Both the position numbers and the translations under genes were made by a program. The notes beneath the pieces are model-generated. The model saw only the letters and a list, made by a program, of their open reading frames with translations, was not told where the DNA came from and made no database searches. A stretch of 64,000 nt of DNA, from NCBI GenBank assembly GCA_016722505.1, contig JADKJH010000001.1:1054001-1118000 (forward strand), written 5' to 3'. Below are positions 26,049 through 34,759 of this stretch, one piece after another; the stretch's first letter is position 1; each line of letters starts with the position of its first letter. This DNA comes from Holophagaceae bacterium (GTDB taxonomy: Bacteria > Acidobacteriota > Holophagae > Holophagales > Holophagaceae).

Positions 26049-27505
26049 GCCCACTTCCCCACCCTCGCCACAACCTCATCCCGCCCCAGTAGCATCAAGG
26101 TGTCGAAGATCGGCGGGCTGACGGGCTTTCCGCAGAGCGCCACACGCAGCGCCTGGGCGAGGTCTTTGAGCTTTAGGCCGTGCTTTTCAATGATCGAGTT
26201 GAAGCCGGCGTGCAGAGCATCATGGCCATAGTCGGTAAGGGCACAGAGATCCTTAAGCGCTGGCTTCACGGCTTCGGTGATGAATTTCGCAGCGGCGCCC
26301 TGGTCGAATTCCGCAGGGGGCGCCCACACGAATTCCAGGAAACCGGCCATTTCCACCAGCGACTTGCCCTTTTGTGTGCATTGGATGGCCTGGGCCTTCC
26401 ATTCATCGGGCTTCGCGGTCCAAGCCTCAGGTAGGAAGGGGCGGAAATGGGGCTCGATTTCCTGCCAGGTGGCGCGCTGGATGAGCTTCTGATTCATCCA
26501 GGAAAGCTTGTCCATGTCGAAGCGGGCGGGGCTCTTTTGTATATCGCCGAGATCGAAAAGCTGAATCATCTCCGCATCTGTGAGGAGTTCCTCTTCCACG
26601 GTGTCAATGGCGCGGCCATCTATTTTGGGAGTCCAGGAGAGTCGCGCCAGGGCTAGGCGCACGGCCGATGGCAGGAAGCCCATCTGCTGGTACTCGGTGA
26701 TGCTGGTGGCGCCGTGGCGCTTGCTGAGCTTCGCGCCGTCCTTGCCCAGGATCATGGGCACGTGGGCGAAGGCGGGGGCCTCGAAGCCCATGGCGTGGTA
26801 GAGCGCGATCTGTTTGGGAGTATTGGCCACGTGGTCGTCGCCGCGGATGACATGGCTCACCTCCATATCCGTATCATCCACCACCACGCAGAAGTTGTAG
26901 GTAGGCGTGCCATCCGTGCGGGCGATGATCCAGTCGTCCAGGCTTGTGGCGGGGAAGCGCAGGTCCCCCTTGATGAGATCCCGCAGGACGATGTCGCCGT
27001 CCTCGAGCCAGGACTCCATGCCCAGCGGCATCTTCAGACGGATGGAGGAGGGCTGGCTGTCATCGTGGTTTGCCTCACGGCAACGACGGTCGTACTGGAA
27101 GATCTTTCCAGCCTTCTCCGCAACAGCACGGCGTTCGTCCAGTTCTTCTTTGGTGCAACGGCAACGGTAGGCTTTGCCTTCGGCGAGCAATTTTTGGATG
27201 GCCGGTTTGTAATGGCTTTCCATGCGCTGCATCTGGCGGTAGGGGCCGTGGGGACCCACCCATTTCGTGGGATCGCCTGCCACCGGACCCTCGTCCCAAA
27301 GCAGGCCGCACCACTCCAGGCCTTCTTCGATGATGCGGATGTTGTCGTCGGTGCTCCGGGACAGATCAGTGTCCTCCACCCTCAGGATGAAGGTGCCGCC
27401 ATGCTTCCGGGCGAAGAGCCAGCAGAACAGCGCCGTGCGCACTCCACCGATGTGGAGCATGCCTGTGGGCGAAGGCGCGAAACGCGTGACGACTCGGCGG
27501 GACAT
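26045..27505 (-). CDS. gltX: Glutamyl-tRNA synthetase
   Basis: 486 residues from ATG 27505. It begins MSRRVVTRFAPSPTGMLHIG, with the HIGG form of the class I motif, and has KLSKRHGATS as KMSKS. It attaches Glu to tRNA-Glu. The open frame extends 63 bases upstream, but the family start is at MSRR. A weak hairpin with A/T flanks (27528-27556) separates it from the upstream gene. Confidence 0.96.
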   Translation of the reverse strand: MSRRVVTRFAPSPTGMLHIGGVRTALFCWLFARKHGGTFILRVEDTDLSRSTDDNIRIIEEGLEWCGLLWDEGPVAGDPTKWVGPHGPYRQMQRMESHYKPAIQKLLAEGKAYRCRCTKEELDERRAVAEKAGKIFQYDRRCREANHDDSQPSSIRLKMPLGMESWLEDGDIVLRDLIKGDLRFPATSLDDWIIARTDGTPTYNFCVVVDDTDMEVSHVIRGDDHVANTPKQIALYHAMGFEAPAFAHVPMILGKDGAKLSKRHGATSITEYQQMGFLPSAVRLALARLSWTPKIDGRAIDTVEEELLTDAEMIQLFDLGDIQKSPARFDMDKLSWMNQKLIQRATWQEIEPHFRPFLPEAWTAKPDEWKAQAIQCTQKGKSLVEMAGFLEFVWAPPAEFDQGAAAKFITEAVKPALKDLCALTDYGHDALHAGFNSIIEKHGLKLKDLAQALRVALCGKPVSPPIFDTLMLLGRDEVVARVGKWA

Positions 27506-27527
27506 AGGGGCCTCAGAGGCTAGAAGC

Positions 27528-27556
27528 AAAAGAGCGGGCCGAAGCCCGCCCTTTTT
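27528..27556 (-). terminator. Intrinsic terminator after the 27586-28059 gene
   Basis: Stem GCGGGC-CGAA-GCCCGC (27534-27549), with T5 on the plus strand side and A4 on the other. Read on the minus strand it ends in TCTTTT, a modest T tract. It lies between the unknown gene and gltX. Confidence 0.6.
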
Positions 27557-27585
27557 ATGTGCATTCACGCGCGTGGCGCTGAACT

Positions 27586-28059
27586 TTAGTTGGCGGCGGT
27601 TCCAGCTTTCTGGGCTTCGGCCATGGCGGCCTCGTACTCGGCCTGGAGGCGCTGGGCGTTGCTGATGGCGAACTTGTAGACGTACTCAAAACGGTCAGCT
27701 CCCTTGGTGAGGCCGATGATCACTTCGAAAACGCCTTCGGCGCCCACTTCAAAGGGGCTGGCGATGACGTTGAAGGTGCCTTCCTTGGCGCCTTCGGGAA
27801 TCTGCACGTCGCTGTCGCGGATGATGTCCTTGCGCTCGCCGTTGGGGCTCACGACCGAGAAGCTGAACTTGAACTGGCCGTCCATGCGGGAGAACTTGCT
27901 GAAAAAACACACCTTGGGAAGGACAAAAGGCACTTCGGGCACCACGATGTGGTGGTCGTACAGGCCCATGAGCGAGGTCTTGCCGCCCATTTCCTGGCGG
28001 ATGTCATCACAAAGGAGAGTGAATTCGTGCTTGGGGGCCTTGATCTGAACTTCTTGCAT
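27586..28059 (-). CDS. Conserved hypothetical protein (beta-rich, DUF6941-like)
   Basis: 157 residues, no signal peptide. Mostly beta: FTLLCDDIRQEMGGKTSLMG, DHHIVVPEVPFVLPKVCFF, FKFSFSVVSPNGERKDI, TFNVIASPFEVGAEGVFEV, followed by an Ala/Glu-rich helix at the end. The opening CDDIR and the pattern of short strands recall uncharacterised proteins described as DUF6941; that link is from memory and uncertain. The gene stands alone: a terminator follows it and a divergent nucleotidase lies upstream. The function is unknown. Confidence 0.7.
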   Translation of the reverse strand: MQEVQIKAPKHEFTLLCDDIRQEMGGKTSLMGLYDHHIVVPEVPFVLPKVCFFSKFSRMDGQFKFSFSVVSPNGERKDIIRDSDVQIPEGAKEGTFNVIASPFEVGAEGVFEVIIGLTKGADRFEYVYKFAISNAQRLQAEYEAAMAEAQKAGTAAN

Positions 28060-28155
28060 GGATGCTCCATAGAGTTGGGGAGGTTGATAAGGTCAACAAA
28101 AGTTGAACACGTAGTTTATCTCCGAAGCCCCCGCCTTTCTAGCTAAGGTTTTTTC

Positions 28156-29805
28156 ATGACTCATCTCCGCATCGCCCGCCTCCAGAAAACCTGTTTCGTG
28201 TTTTTCCTGGCCCTGCTGCTCAGCACGGGGCTATTAAGCGCCCAGCAGCTGAAGCTCCAAGTCCTGGGCACCACGGATCTGCATGGACACGTCTTGCCTC
28301 AGGACACCTATTCCATGCAACCAGTGAATAAAGGTTGGGCCAAGCTGGCCACGCTCATCCGGCAGGCAAAGGCCGAGAACCCCAACACACTGCTGATTGA
28401 TAGTGGGGACACCATCGAGGGTGAGCCCATCAATTACGTCCGGACCCGATTGCGGCCGGATCTAGCGGAACCTTCCATCGCGGTGATGAATGAACTGGGC
28501 TATTCGGCCATGGCCATCGGCAACCATGATTTCAATTGGGGCCTGGATGTGCTTCGAAGCGTCGAGAAGCAGGCCAAGTTCCCGTTCCTGTCTGCCAACA
28601 CGGTCACCGTCAAGGGCGGCAAAGCGGCTTTCACTCCCTGGACGAAGGTGAATATTGGCGGGGCCACCGTGATCATCGTGGGCTTCACCACCCCTGGGAT
28701 TCCAAGATGGGAAGAACCCGAAAACTACGCGGGGTTAGCCTTCCAGGACATCGTGGAAACAGCCAAGGTGCTGATTCCCCGCCTTCGCGAAAAAGAAAAG
28801 GCTGACGTCATCATCGTCACCATGCATTCCGGCTTGGGCACTTTGCCGGGACAAATGGGCGATGAGAATTGTGCGATGCGGCTGGTGGACCAGGTTCCCG
28901 GCATCGACCTGATTCTCTCCGGCCACACCCACCTGCCTATCTCCAGCCAGCATAAAGGCATACCCATCCTCCAAGGTGCGGCCCATGGCCGGGCCCTGGC
29001 CGTGGCGGATCTCACCCTCCAAAAAACCCAAGGGCGATGGCGGGTGATGGCTTCCCAGGGTCGGCTGGTGCAGCCGACCGCCGATACGCCTCAGGACGCT
29101 CAGGTCCTGGAGTTGACCGCCGCGCTGCGGTTGGCCACGGAGACCTACTTGAATACTGGAGCCACCAATCTGCTCACGGATCTGGATGGCCGATGGTGCC
29201 GCCTGGAAGACACACCCTTGGCGCAACTCCTTCATGCGGTCCAGCGCCAAGCCACTGGCGCCCAATTATCGGCAGTCAGCTGGACAAGCGCCCACACATT
29301 CATTCCAGCCGGGCCAACCTCCATTCGGCAGTTCTACACCCTGCAGCCTTACGAAAACCAGGTGGCACGCATCCGCATCACCGGAAAGCAGCTTCGCTCC
29401 TATCTCGAATTCTCGGCAAGAGCCTACAACTTCAGTCATGAGCCGGATCTCTTCAACAAGTCCGTCGCCTTTTATGATGTGGATCAGATAGATGGATGCG
29501 CTTACGTGCTGGACCTCTCCCAGCCCGTGGGAAGGCGCGTGAAGAATCTCGCTTTCCAGGGCCAGCCCATTCAGGACGAACAAACCTTTTCTCTGGCGCT
29601 CAGCACCTTCCGGTTGCGGGGTGGCGGCGGCTACATGGCGGCCATCGGATTTGCGGGTCAGGCTGAATTCATCACGCCCCAACTCAGCCGGAACCTGCTT
29701 TTTAGCTATGTGCTAAGCCGCCCGAGCTTAGCTTTGGCACCGGTGAATTCCTGGCGCACCATCCCTGCCCTGGATCGGGAACGCATCATGCAGCAGGCCA
29801 GATAA
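28156..29805 (+). CDS. Secreted 5'-nucleotidase / 2',3'-cyclic phosphodiesterase family
   Basis: 549 residues. The signal peptide is about 1-30 (FFLALLLSTGLLSAQ). The metallophosphatase domain follows with GTTDLHGH, SGDTIEGEP, GNHDFNWG, MHSGLG and SGHTHLP. The C-terminal 5_nucleotid_C domain spans about 330-520 (FYTLQPYENQVARIRITGKQ, LRGGGGYMA). These periplasmic enzymes dephosphorylate nucleotides for salvage. The gene is convergent with the 29810 gene, with only four bases between them. Substrate preference is not readable. Confidence 0.9.
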   Translation: MTHLRIARLQKTCFVFFLALLLSTGLLSAQQLKLQVLGTTDLHGHVLPQDTYSMQPVNKGWAKLATLIRQAKAENPNTLLIDSGDTIEGEPINYVRTRLRPDLAEPSIAVMNELGYSAMAIGNHDFNWGLDVLRSVEKQAKFPFLSANTVTVKGGKAAFTPWTKVNIGGATVIIVGFTTPGIPRWEEPENYAGLAFQDIVETAKVLIPRLREKEKADVIIVTMHSGLGTLPGQMGDENCAMRLVDQVPGIDLILSGHTHLPISSQHKGIPILQGAAHGRALAVADLTLQKTQGRWRVMASQGRLVQPTADTPQDAQVLELTAALRLATETYLNTGATNLLTDLDGRWCRLEDTPLAQLLHAVQRQATGAQLSAVSWTSAHTFIPAGPTSIRQFYTLQPYENQVARIRITGKQLRSYLEFSARAYNFSHEPDLFNKSVAFYDVDQIDGCAYVLDLSQPVGRRVKNLAFQGQPIQDEQTFSLALSTFRLRGGGGYMAAIGFAGQAEFITPQLSRNLLFSYVLSRPSLALAPVNSWRTIPALDRERIMQQAR

Positions 29806-29809
29806 GCGT

Positions 29810-30736
29810 TTATTTGATGGGGACGAACACGAGTCCGCCACTGGGCTTCATGAGCACAGCTTCCGCTTCGATGACGCCCACGAGCTTGTGATCCTCGGTG
29901 ACACCCGTCGGAAGGAATTCGACGCTGCCAGCGGCAAGATCCAACCGCGCCAGCAGCAGCCCAGCTTTTTTCTCCCTGGGAGCCTGTGAAGCGGGCACCG
30001 CCGCAATGACCACCGACTTTCCCAGCCACCAGCCCAAGGCTCCGCGTTCCTTGCCACCCAAAATCAGGCTGGGCGATGCGGCGCCATTCAATGTGAATAC
30101 GGTCTCGCCAATGGAGGTGCCCTTGTTCCCATCGAAGGAGGAAAGGGAAAGGCTGGCACCACCCGCCACCAGCACGTTGCCATCCTCGGAGACAACCAGA
30201 CGATCCGCCCCACCTATCGCAACGGGGGCTCCATCTTCCACGGCCTTGGGTTTTCGGCCAGAAGACCAAATCAGGCTAGCTTTCGTGTAGTCCCGTTTTT
30301 CCAGATAGGTTTCGGCACCACGGTAGAGCAGGAAAAAACCCTTGGTGCCCCAACCCAGATCCACGACCTCTCCCGGCAGCCTGACTGTAGTTCCAGCTTT
30401 GCCGTTTTTATTCACCTGATAAAGGGTGGTGCCCGATACGATCCAGGCGTTGCCAAAGGGATCCAGCACCCATTTCTCTGGGGAAACCTCGAGCTTGGAA
30501 AGATTCAGCCCCCCGGTGATGCCAAACTCTTTGGACCAAGTTTCAAGCGAGCGGGTGGCGGGGTCATAGAAAGTGCAAGACCCATCTTTGTCCACCTTGG
30601 CCCAGCCCACAGCAGTCTTTGCAAGGTCGGTTTCCTGAGGGAGTGGCGCCGCGGACAAGCCACCAGCCAGCACACAAGCAAGAACAGGAATAGGAAGGAC
30701 ATTCCGCACGGCTATACCCCGGGTGTGAATTTTCAA
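29810..30736 (-). CDS. Secreted hypothetical protein, repetitive beta-rich
   Basis: 308 residues with a signal peptide ending near LAGGLSAA. The mature part alternates short strand-like units with Gly/Asp turns (WVLDPFGNAWIVSGTTLYQV, RLVVSEDGNVLVAGGASLSL), as in beta-propeller proteins. No catalytic motif is seen. Propeller structure is inference. It ends four bases from the convergent nucleotidase. No function can be given. Confidence 0.6.
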   Translation of the reverse strand: MKIHTRGIAVRNVLPIPVLACVLAGGLSAAPLPQETDLAKTAVGWAKVDKDGSCTFYDPATRSLETWSKEFGITGGLNLSKLEVSPEKWVLDPFGNAWIVSGTTLYQVNKNGKAGTTVRLPGEVVDLGWGTKGFFLLYRGAETYLEKRDYTKASLIWSSGRKPKAVEDGAPVAIGGADRLVVSEDGNVLVAGGASLSLSSFDGNKGTSIGETVFTLNGAASPSLILGGKERGALGWWLGKSVVIAAVPASQAPREKKAGLLLARLDLAAGSVEFLPTGVTEDHKLVGVIEAEAVLMKPSGGLVFVPIK

Positions 30737-30796
30737 GGGTGGATCAGTAATAATTTAGGAACATCGGATTGGCAGGACAACCACTTATTCTTGCAT

Positions 30797-32731
30797 TCAT
30801 CGCGCTATGCGCGCAGCGAATGTCTTAATTCGGTCCAGCAGCGGCTCCTGGCCTAGTCCCTCTTCATTCATCAATCGCTTGGGATCCCCATGCACCACGA
30901 TGTGGTCGGGGACGGCGCAACGCAGAACGGGGCTCGTTATCCCTTCATCCGCCAAGGCTTCCAATACGGCGGAGGAAAACCCCCCCGGAGCGCAACCTTC
31001 CTCGAGCGTGACCACGCCTCGCGTCCTTTTGCTCCAGGTTGCCAACAGCTCGGCATCAATTGGTTTGATGAACCGGGCGTTTACCACCGCGCAGGAGATG
31101 CCAGCTGCTTCAAGAATTTCCGCGATTTTTTGGGCGGGGGCAACCATAGCGCCAATAGCAAACAGCAATAGGTCGGAGCCCTCGCGCAACAACTCGCCTT
31201 TGCCGATGGGAAGGGCGGTCATTGTTTCATCCATGCGCACGCCCAGGCCATTGCCTCGGGGATAGCGCAAAGCCGCAGGGCGATCGCTGTAAACAGCCGT
31301 CATCAGCATCCGCCGCAGTTCATTTTCATCTTTCGGGGCCATCAAGATGATGTTGGGAATGCAGCGCAGGTAGGCCATGTCATACAAGCCATGGTGCGTC
31401 GGGCCGTCGGCCCCCACGATGCCCGCGCGATCCAGGGCGAAGGTTACGGGCAGGTTCTGGATGCATACGTCATGCACCACTTGATCGAACCCCCGTTGAA
31501 GAAAGGTGGAGTAGATGGCGCACACCGGCCGCATGCCTTGGGCCGCGAGCCCCGCGGCGAAAGTCACAGCGTGTTGTTCGGCGATGCCCACATCGAACAT
31601 CCGGTCCGGGAAACTCTTGGCGAAAATATCAAGCCCCGTGCCGGAATCCATGGCTGCGGTGATGCCGACGATCTTGTCGTCGGTTTTCGCGAGTTCCACC
31701 AAGGCCTTGCCGAACACGCTGGTATAGCTGGGCGGTGTAGGCGTGGCGGGATCCACCACAGCCTTTTTCATTTCCCCAGCTTCGGCATCGAAGGCCGTAA
31801 CCCCGTGCCACTTCATGGGATCGTTCACTGCGGGATCGTAGCCAAATCCCTTCTTGGTTTGGACATGCAACAGCACTGGACCGTCGGCCATTTTCACCTT
31901 GGCTTCCGCGATCGCTTTCTGAGTGGCTATCACATCGTGTCCGTTCACGGGTCCCATGTAGCGGAACCCCAGGTCTTCAAACAGCAATCCCGGCACCATC
32001 ATCCGCTTGAAGCTTTCTTCGCTCCACTTGGCGGCCTTGGCCACACCCTGGCTGACCTTTTCTAGAGGGATGGCCTTGATGGCGTGCTCGATACGGTCCC
32101 GCCAAAGGTGGTAGTACTGGCCCGACATGATCTGGTTCAAATAGCCCTGCAACGAACCCACATTCGGGCTGATGCTCATGTCGTTGTCGTTAAGGATCAC
32201 AAGGAAGTTTTTAGCCTGGAGGTATCCGGCTTGGTTCAGGCCTTCGAAAGCCAGCCCCGCGGTCATCGAGCCATCTCCGATCACTGCGATGCAAGCATGG
32301 TTCTGTCCTTGCAGGTCCCGCGCCTTGGCCATTCCAAGCACCGCAGAAATGGAGGTGCTGGCGTGCCCCGCGCCAAAGTGGTCGTAGGGACTCTCATCGC
32401 GCTTCAGGAAACCCGCAAGGCCATCATGTTGGCGCAACGTGGGGAAACGCCCTTTCCGGCCCGTCAGGATTTTATGGGTATAGGCCTGATGCCCCACATC
32501 CCAGATGATCCGGTCATGGAGAAAATCAAAGTGATGGAACAGGGCCACCGTCAATTCAACCGTGCCCAGATTCGAGCTGAAATGCCCGCCGGTGGTGCTG
32601 ATGGAGTCGATGAGGAATTGACGCACTTCCGCCGAAAGCTGTTCCAGTTGGGGATCGGTGAAGTGGCGGATCTGCTGGGGGGCCACGATGGAATCAAGCA
32701 GTGGATAGGAGCTTTCCGGAGTAGCCCCCAT
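30797..32731 (-). CDS. dxs: 1-deoxy-D-xylulose-5-phosphate synthase
   Basis: 644 residues from ATG 32731, which shares its last base on this strand with the ispA TAA stop (TAATG). It has the thiamine diphosphate site GDGSMTAGLAFEGLNQAG to ILNDNDMSIS, and the pyrimidine-part block DVGIAEQHAVTFAAGLA. It condenses pyruvate and glyceraldehyde-3-phosphate, the first step of the MEP isoprenoid pathway. It is in the xseB-ispA-dxs operon. Confidence 0.95.
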   Translation of the reverse strand: MGATPESSYPLLDSIVAPQQIRHFTDPQLEQLSAEVRQFLIDSISTTGGHFSSNLGTVELTVALFHHFDFLHDRIIWDVGHQAYTHKILTGRKGRFPTLRQHDGLAGFLKRDESPYDHFGAGHASTSISAVLGMAKARDLQGQNHACIAVIGDGSMTAGLAFEGLNQAGYLQAKNFLVILNDNDMSISPNVGSLQGYLNQIMSGQYYHLWRDRIEHAIKAIPLEKVSQGVAKAAKWSEESFKRMMVPGLLFEDLGFRYMGPVNGHDVIATQKAIAEAKVKMADGPVLLHVQTKKGFGYDPAVNDPMKWHGVTAFDAEAGEMKKAVVDPATPTPPSYTSVFGKALVELAKTDDKIVGITAAMDSGTGLDIFAKSFPDRMFDVGIAEQHAVTFAAGLAAQGMRPVCAIYSTFLQRGFDQVVHDVCIQNLPVTFALDRAGIVGADGPTHHGLYDMAYLRCIPNIILMAPKDENELRRMLMTAVYSDRPAALRYPRGNGLGVRMDETMTALPIGKGELLREGSDLLLFAIGAMVAPAQKIAEILEAAGISCAVVNARFIKPIDAELLATWSKRTRGVVTLEEGCAPGGFSSAVLEALADEGITSPVLRCAVPDHIVVHGDPKRLMNEEGLGQEPLLDRIKTFAARIAR

Positions 32732-33639
32732 TACACCTTCCTGCCCGCCAAGTAGCGCGCCCACGCTTCCAGCGATTCGGGTTTTGGGAGGGATTGAAGG
32801 TGGCATAGCGCATTCTCCGTGGCGTCGGCAAGGGCTTGCCGGGCGCCATCCAGCCCTAACAAGGCCGGGTAGGTGATCTTACCCTTTCCCGCGTCTTTTC
32901 CGGTTCGTTTCCCCAAAGTCACAGCATCGGAAGTGGCATCAAGAATGTCATCCTGGATCTGAAAAGCCAACCCCAGATAGGCGCCAGCGCTTCGCAGGGC
33001 CCCACGGGAGCAGGACTCAGCACCTCCGAGAACCCCACCGATCTCCAGAGATGCCCGTAGCAGCGCGCCCGTCTTCAAACGATGAATGGTCTTGAGGTGA
33101 TCCAGGCCGTAGGACTCAACGGCTTCCCCCTCAAGGTCCAAAGCCTGGCCCCCCACCATTCCGAGCCAACCGCTGGCTTCAGCAAGGAGGATGATGGCTT
33201 CCACACGGCGATCTGCCGGGATAGACGCATCGGAGGCGAGGACCGCGAACGCCTCTGCCTGAAGGCCGTCCCCTGCGAGTATCGCGTGGGCTTCGCCAAA
33301 GGCCACGTGGCAAGTGGGTTTGCCCCGCCGGAGGTCATCGTCGTCCATGGCCGGAAGGTCGTCGTGGATGAGTGAATAGGTGTGCAGGTATTCCAGGGCC
33401 AATGCGCCGCTCAAGGCCATCTCGACAGAAGCTCCCACGGATTCCGCCGCCAACAGGCAGAGCATGGGCCGTACGCGCTTACCCCCTGCCTCCAGGCTGT
33501 AACGGATGGCTTCGCCGACCCGCACGGCCTCACCATGCTCAAAACGGGAGGTGAGCTTGGCATTCAGCAGGGGCAGCAAACGGTCCAAGTCTTGTTTAAC
33601 CCGGGTTTCAGACGCGGTGGCCGGGGTCTGCCCGTTCAC
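32731..33639 (-). CDS. ispA: Farnesyl/geranyl diphosphate synthase
   Basis: 302 residues. The first Asp-rich motif is DDLPAMDDDDLRRG (about 90-103) and the second is QIQDDILD. It makes C15 (possibly C20) prenyl diphosphates from IPP and DMAPP. It overlaps xseB by four bases and dxs by one, so the three are coupled. The chain-length specificity is not certain from sequence alone. Confidence 0.93.
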   Translation of the reverse strand: MNGQTPATASETRVKQDLDRLLPLLNAKLTSRFEHGEAVRVGEAIRYSLEAGGKRVRPMLCLLAAESVGASVEMALSGALALEYLHTYSLIHDDLPAMDDDDLRRGKPTCHVAFGEAHAILAGDGLQAEAFAVLASDASIPADRRVEAIILLAEASGWLGMVGGQALDLEGEAVESYGLDHLKTIHRLKTGALLRASLEIGGVLGGAESCSRGALRSAGAYLGLAFQIQDDILDATSDAVTLGKRTGKDAGKGKITYPALLGLDGARQALADATENALCHLQSLPKPESLEAWARYLAGRKV

Positions 33640-33884
33640 GCTGGATCCTCGGAGTCCAGTCCGTCCAAAGACTCCGCGCGATATTCGCCACCTAGACCCC
33701 GCTTAAGCACTTCCACGCGTCGCTGGGCCTCAGCCAATTGCTCTTGAAGTTTTTTGGAGAGCCCAACCCCTTCTTCAAACTTCGAGAGGGCCTCCTCAAG
33801 GCTGAGGCTGCCCGCCTCCAACTGCTGAACCAGGGCTTCCAGCCGATCCAGGCCATCGTCAAAAGAAGGGGTCGCTGCGCTCAT
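33636..33884 (-). CDS. xseB: Exodeoxyribonuclease VII small subunit
   Basis: 82 residues. It carries the family core FDDGLDRLEALVQQLEAGSL and SLEEALSKFEEGVGL, a two-helix bundle. It pairs with XseA (not in this window) in an exonuclease acting on single-stranded DNA. Its position upstream of ispA and dxs is widely conserved. Confidence 0.93.
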   Translation of the reverse strand: MSAATPSFDDGLDRLEALVQQLEAGSLSLEEALSKFEEGVGLSKKLQEQLAEAQRRVEVLKRGLGGEYRAESLDGLDSEDPA

Positions 33885-33923
33885 GGTTTCATCATAAGCC
33901 GACCTTGGTGCGCCGGATGGAAT

Positions 33924-34658
33924 CTACTTCCGATAGCTCTTGGCCATTTTTGCGCCCAAGTCTTCCACTTTGTAATCCGATGGAAGCGCGAAAACGGACT
34001 CCGGAATGGCTCCCTCCTTCACTTCTGTCGCTTCGGTGGTCATCTCGCCGACCATCGGCATGATCGTGCGGGTCTTCAAGGCCATTCCCTGGATCTTGGC
34101 CATTTCCTCGCCTAGTTTCTTCATGTTCATGGCCGCGGGACCCATGGCGCCCATCAAATTCTTGACCCTGAGAAACCGCGTGTAGCTCCCGACCGGGACT
34201 GGCGCCTTGAGGCTTGGGTCATTGCTGGTCTCAATGACCATCTTGCCCATGGTGATATTCCATTTCCGGCATGTGCGTCCGACAACCACCTCCTTGCCCA
34301 GATCCTCCACAGAGACTTCGCCACCCCCTCCGCCGGGCATCATCGCCAGCACCTGGGGAGGCAGGTCCTTGAACTGTTTGGCCATGCCCTCTACCGCAGC
34401 TTCCAGGTCATCCCAGCTGGTTTTCTGGACGACTTTCTTTTTGTGGTCAATGGTGTAGTTCACTCCGTTGACATAGTCCACCAGGGTGTCTTGCCTTGAT
34501 CCTGGATTGTTGATGCGCATGTGCTTGGCGGACCAGTAATGGGTTTGGGGGCCGTCATTGAATTTGCCCTTGCCCATCATGGTGATGGTCAAGTCACCCG
34601 CGAACACCGCTGCGGCGGACAGTGCAAGAACGGCAGCGCATTTCAGTGTGAATTTCAT
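33924..34658 (-). CDS. Secreted DUF4412-like protein
   Basis: 244 residues with a signal peptide (MKFTLKCAAVLALSAAAVFA). The mature protein begins with a lipocalin-like pattern (DLTITMMGKGKFNDGPQTHY, VDYVNGVNYTIDHKKKVVQK) and has KVVVG-type strands with one Cys (TCRKWNI). This resembles DUF4412, a secreted domain of unknown role. Several short Met/Gly segments (MMPGGGGGE) are low complexity. It lies downstream of nothing obvious and is divergent from the NtrC-type gene. Confidence 0.65.
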   Translation of the reverse strand: MKFTLKCAAVLALSAAAVFAGDLTITMMGKGKFNDGPQTHYWSAKHMRINNPGSRQDTLVDYVNGVNYTIDHKKKVVQKTSWDDLEAAVEGMAKQFKDLPPQVLAMMPGGGGGEVSVEDLGKEVVVGRTCRKWNITMGKMVIETSNDPSLKAPVPVGSYTRFLRVKNLMGAMGPAAMNMKKLGEEMAKIQGMALKTRTIMPMVGEMTTEATEVKEGAIPESVFALPSDYKVEDLGAKMAKSYRK

Positions 34659-34759
34659 GCTGGCTCCTTGGATGGATCCCCAAGAGGCTACACCACTAGA
34701 TCCTCGGCGGCCATCCCTTGATAAGTCAGATGCGTTACCGTTTCAAGGATGAGGTGCTT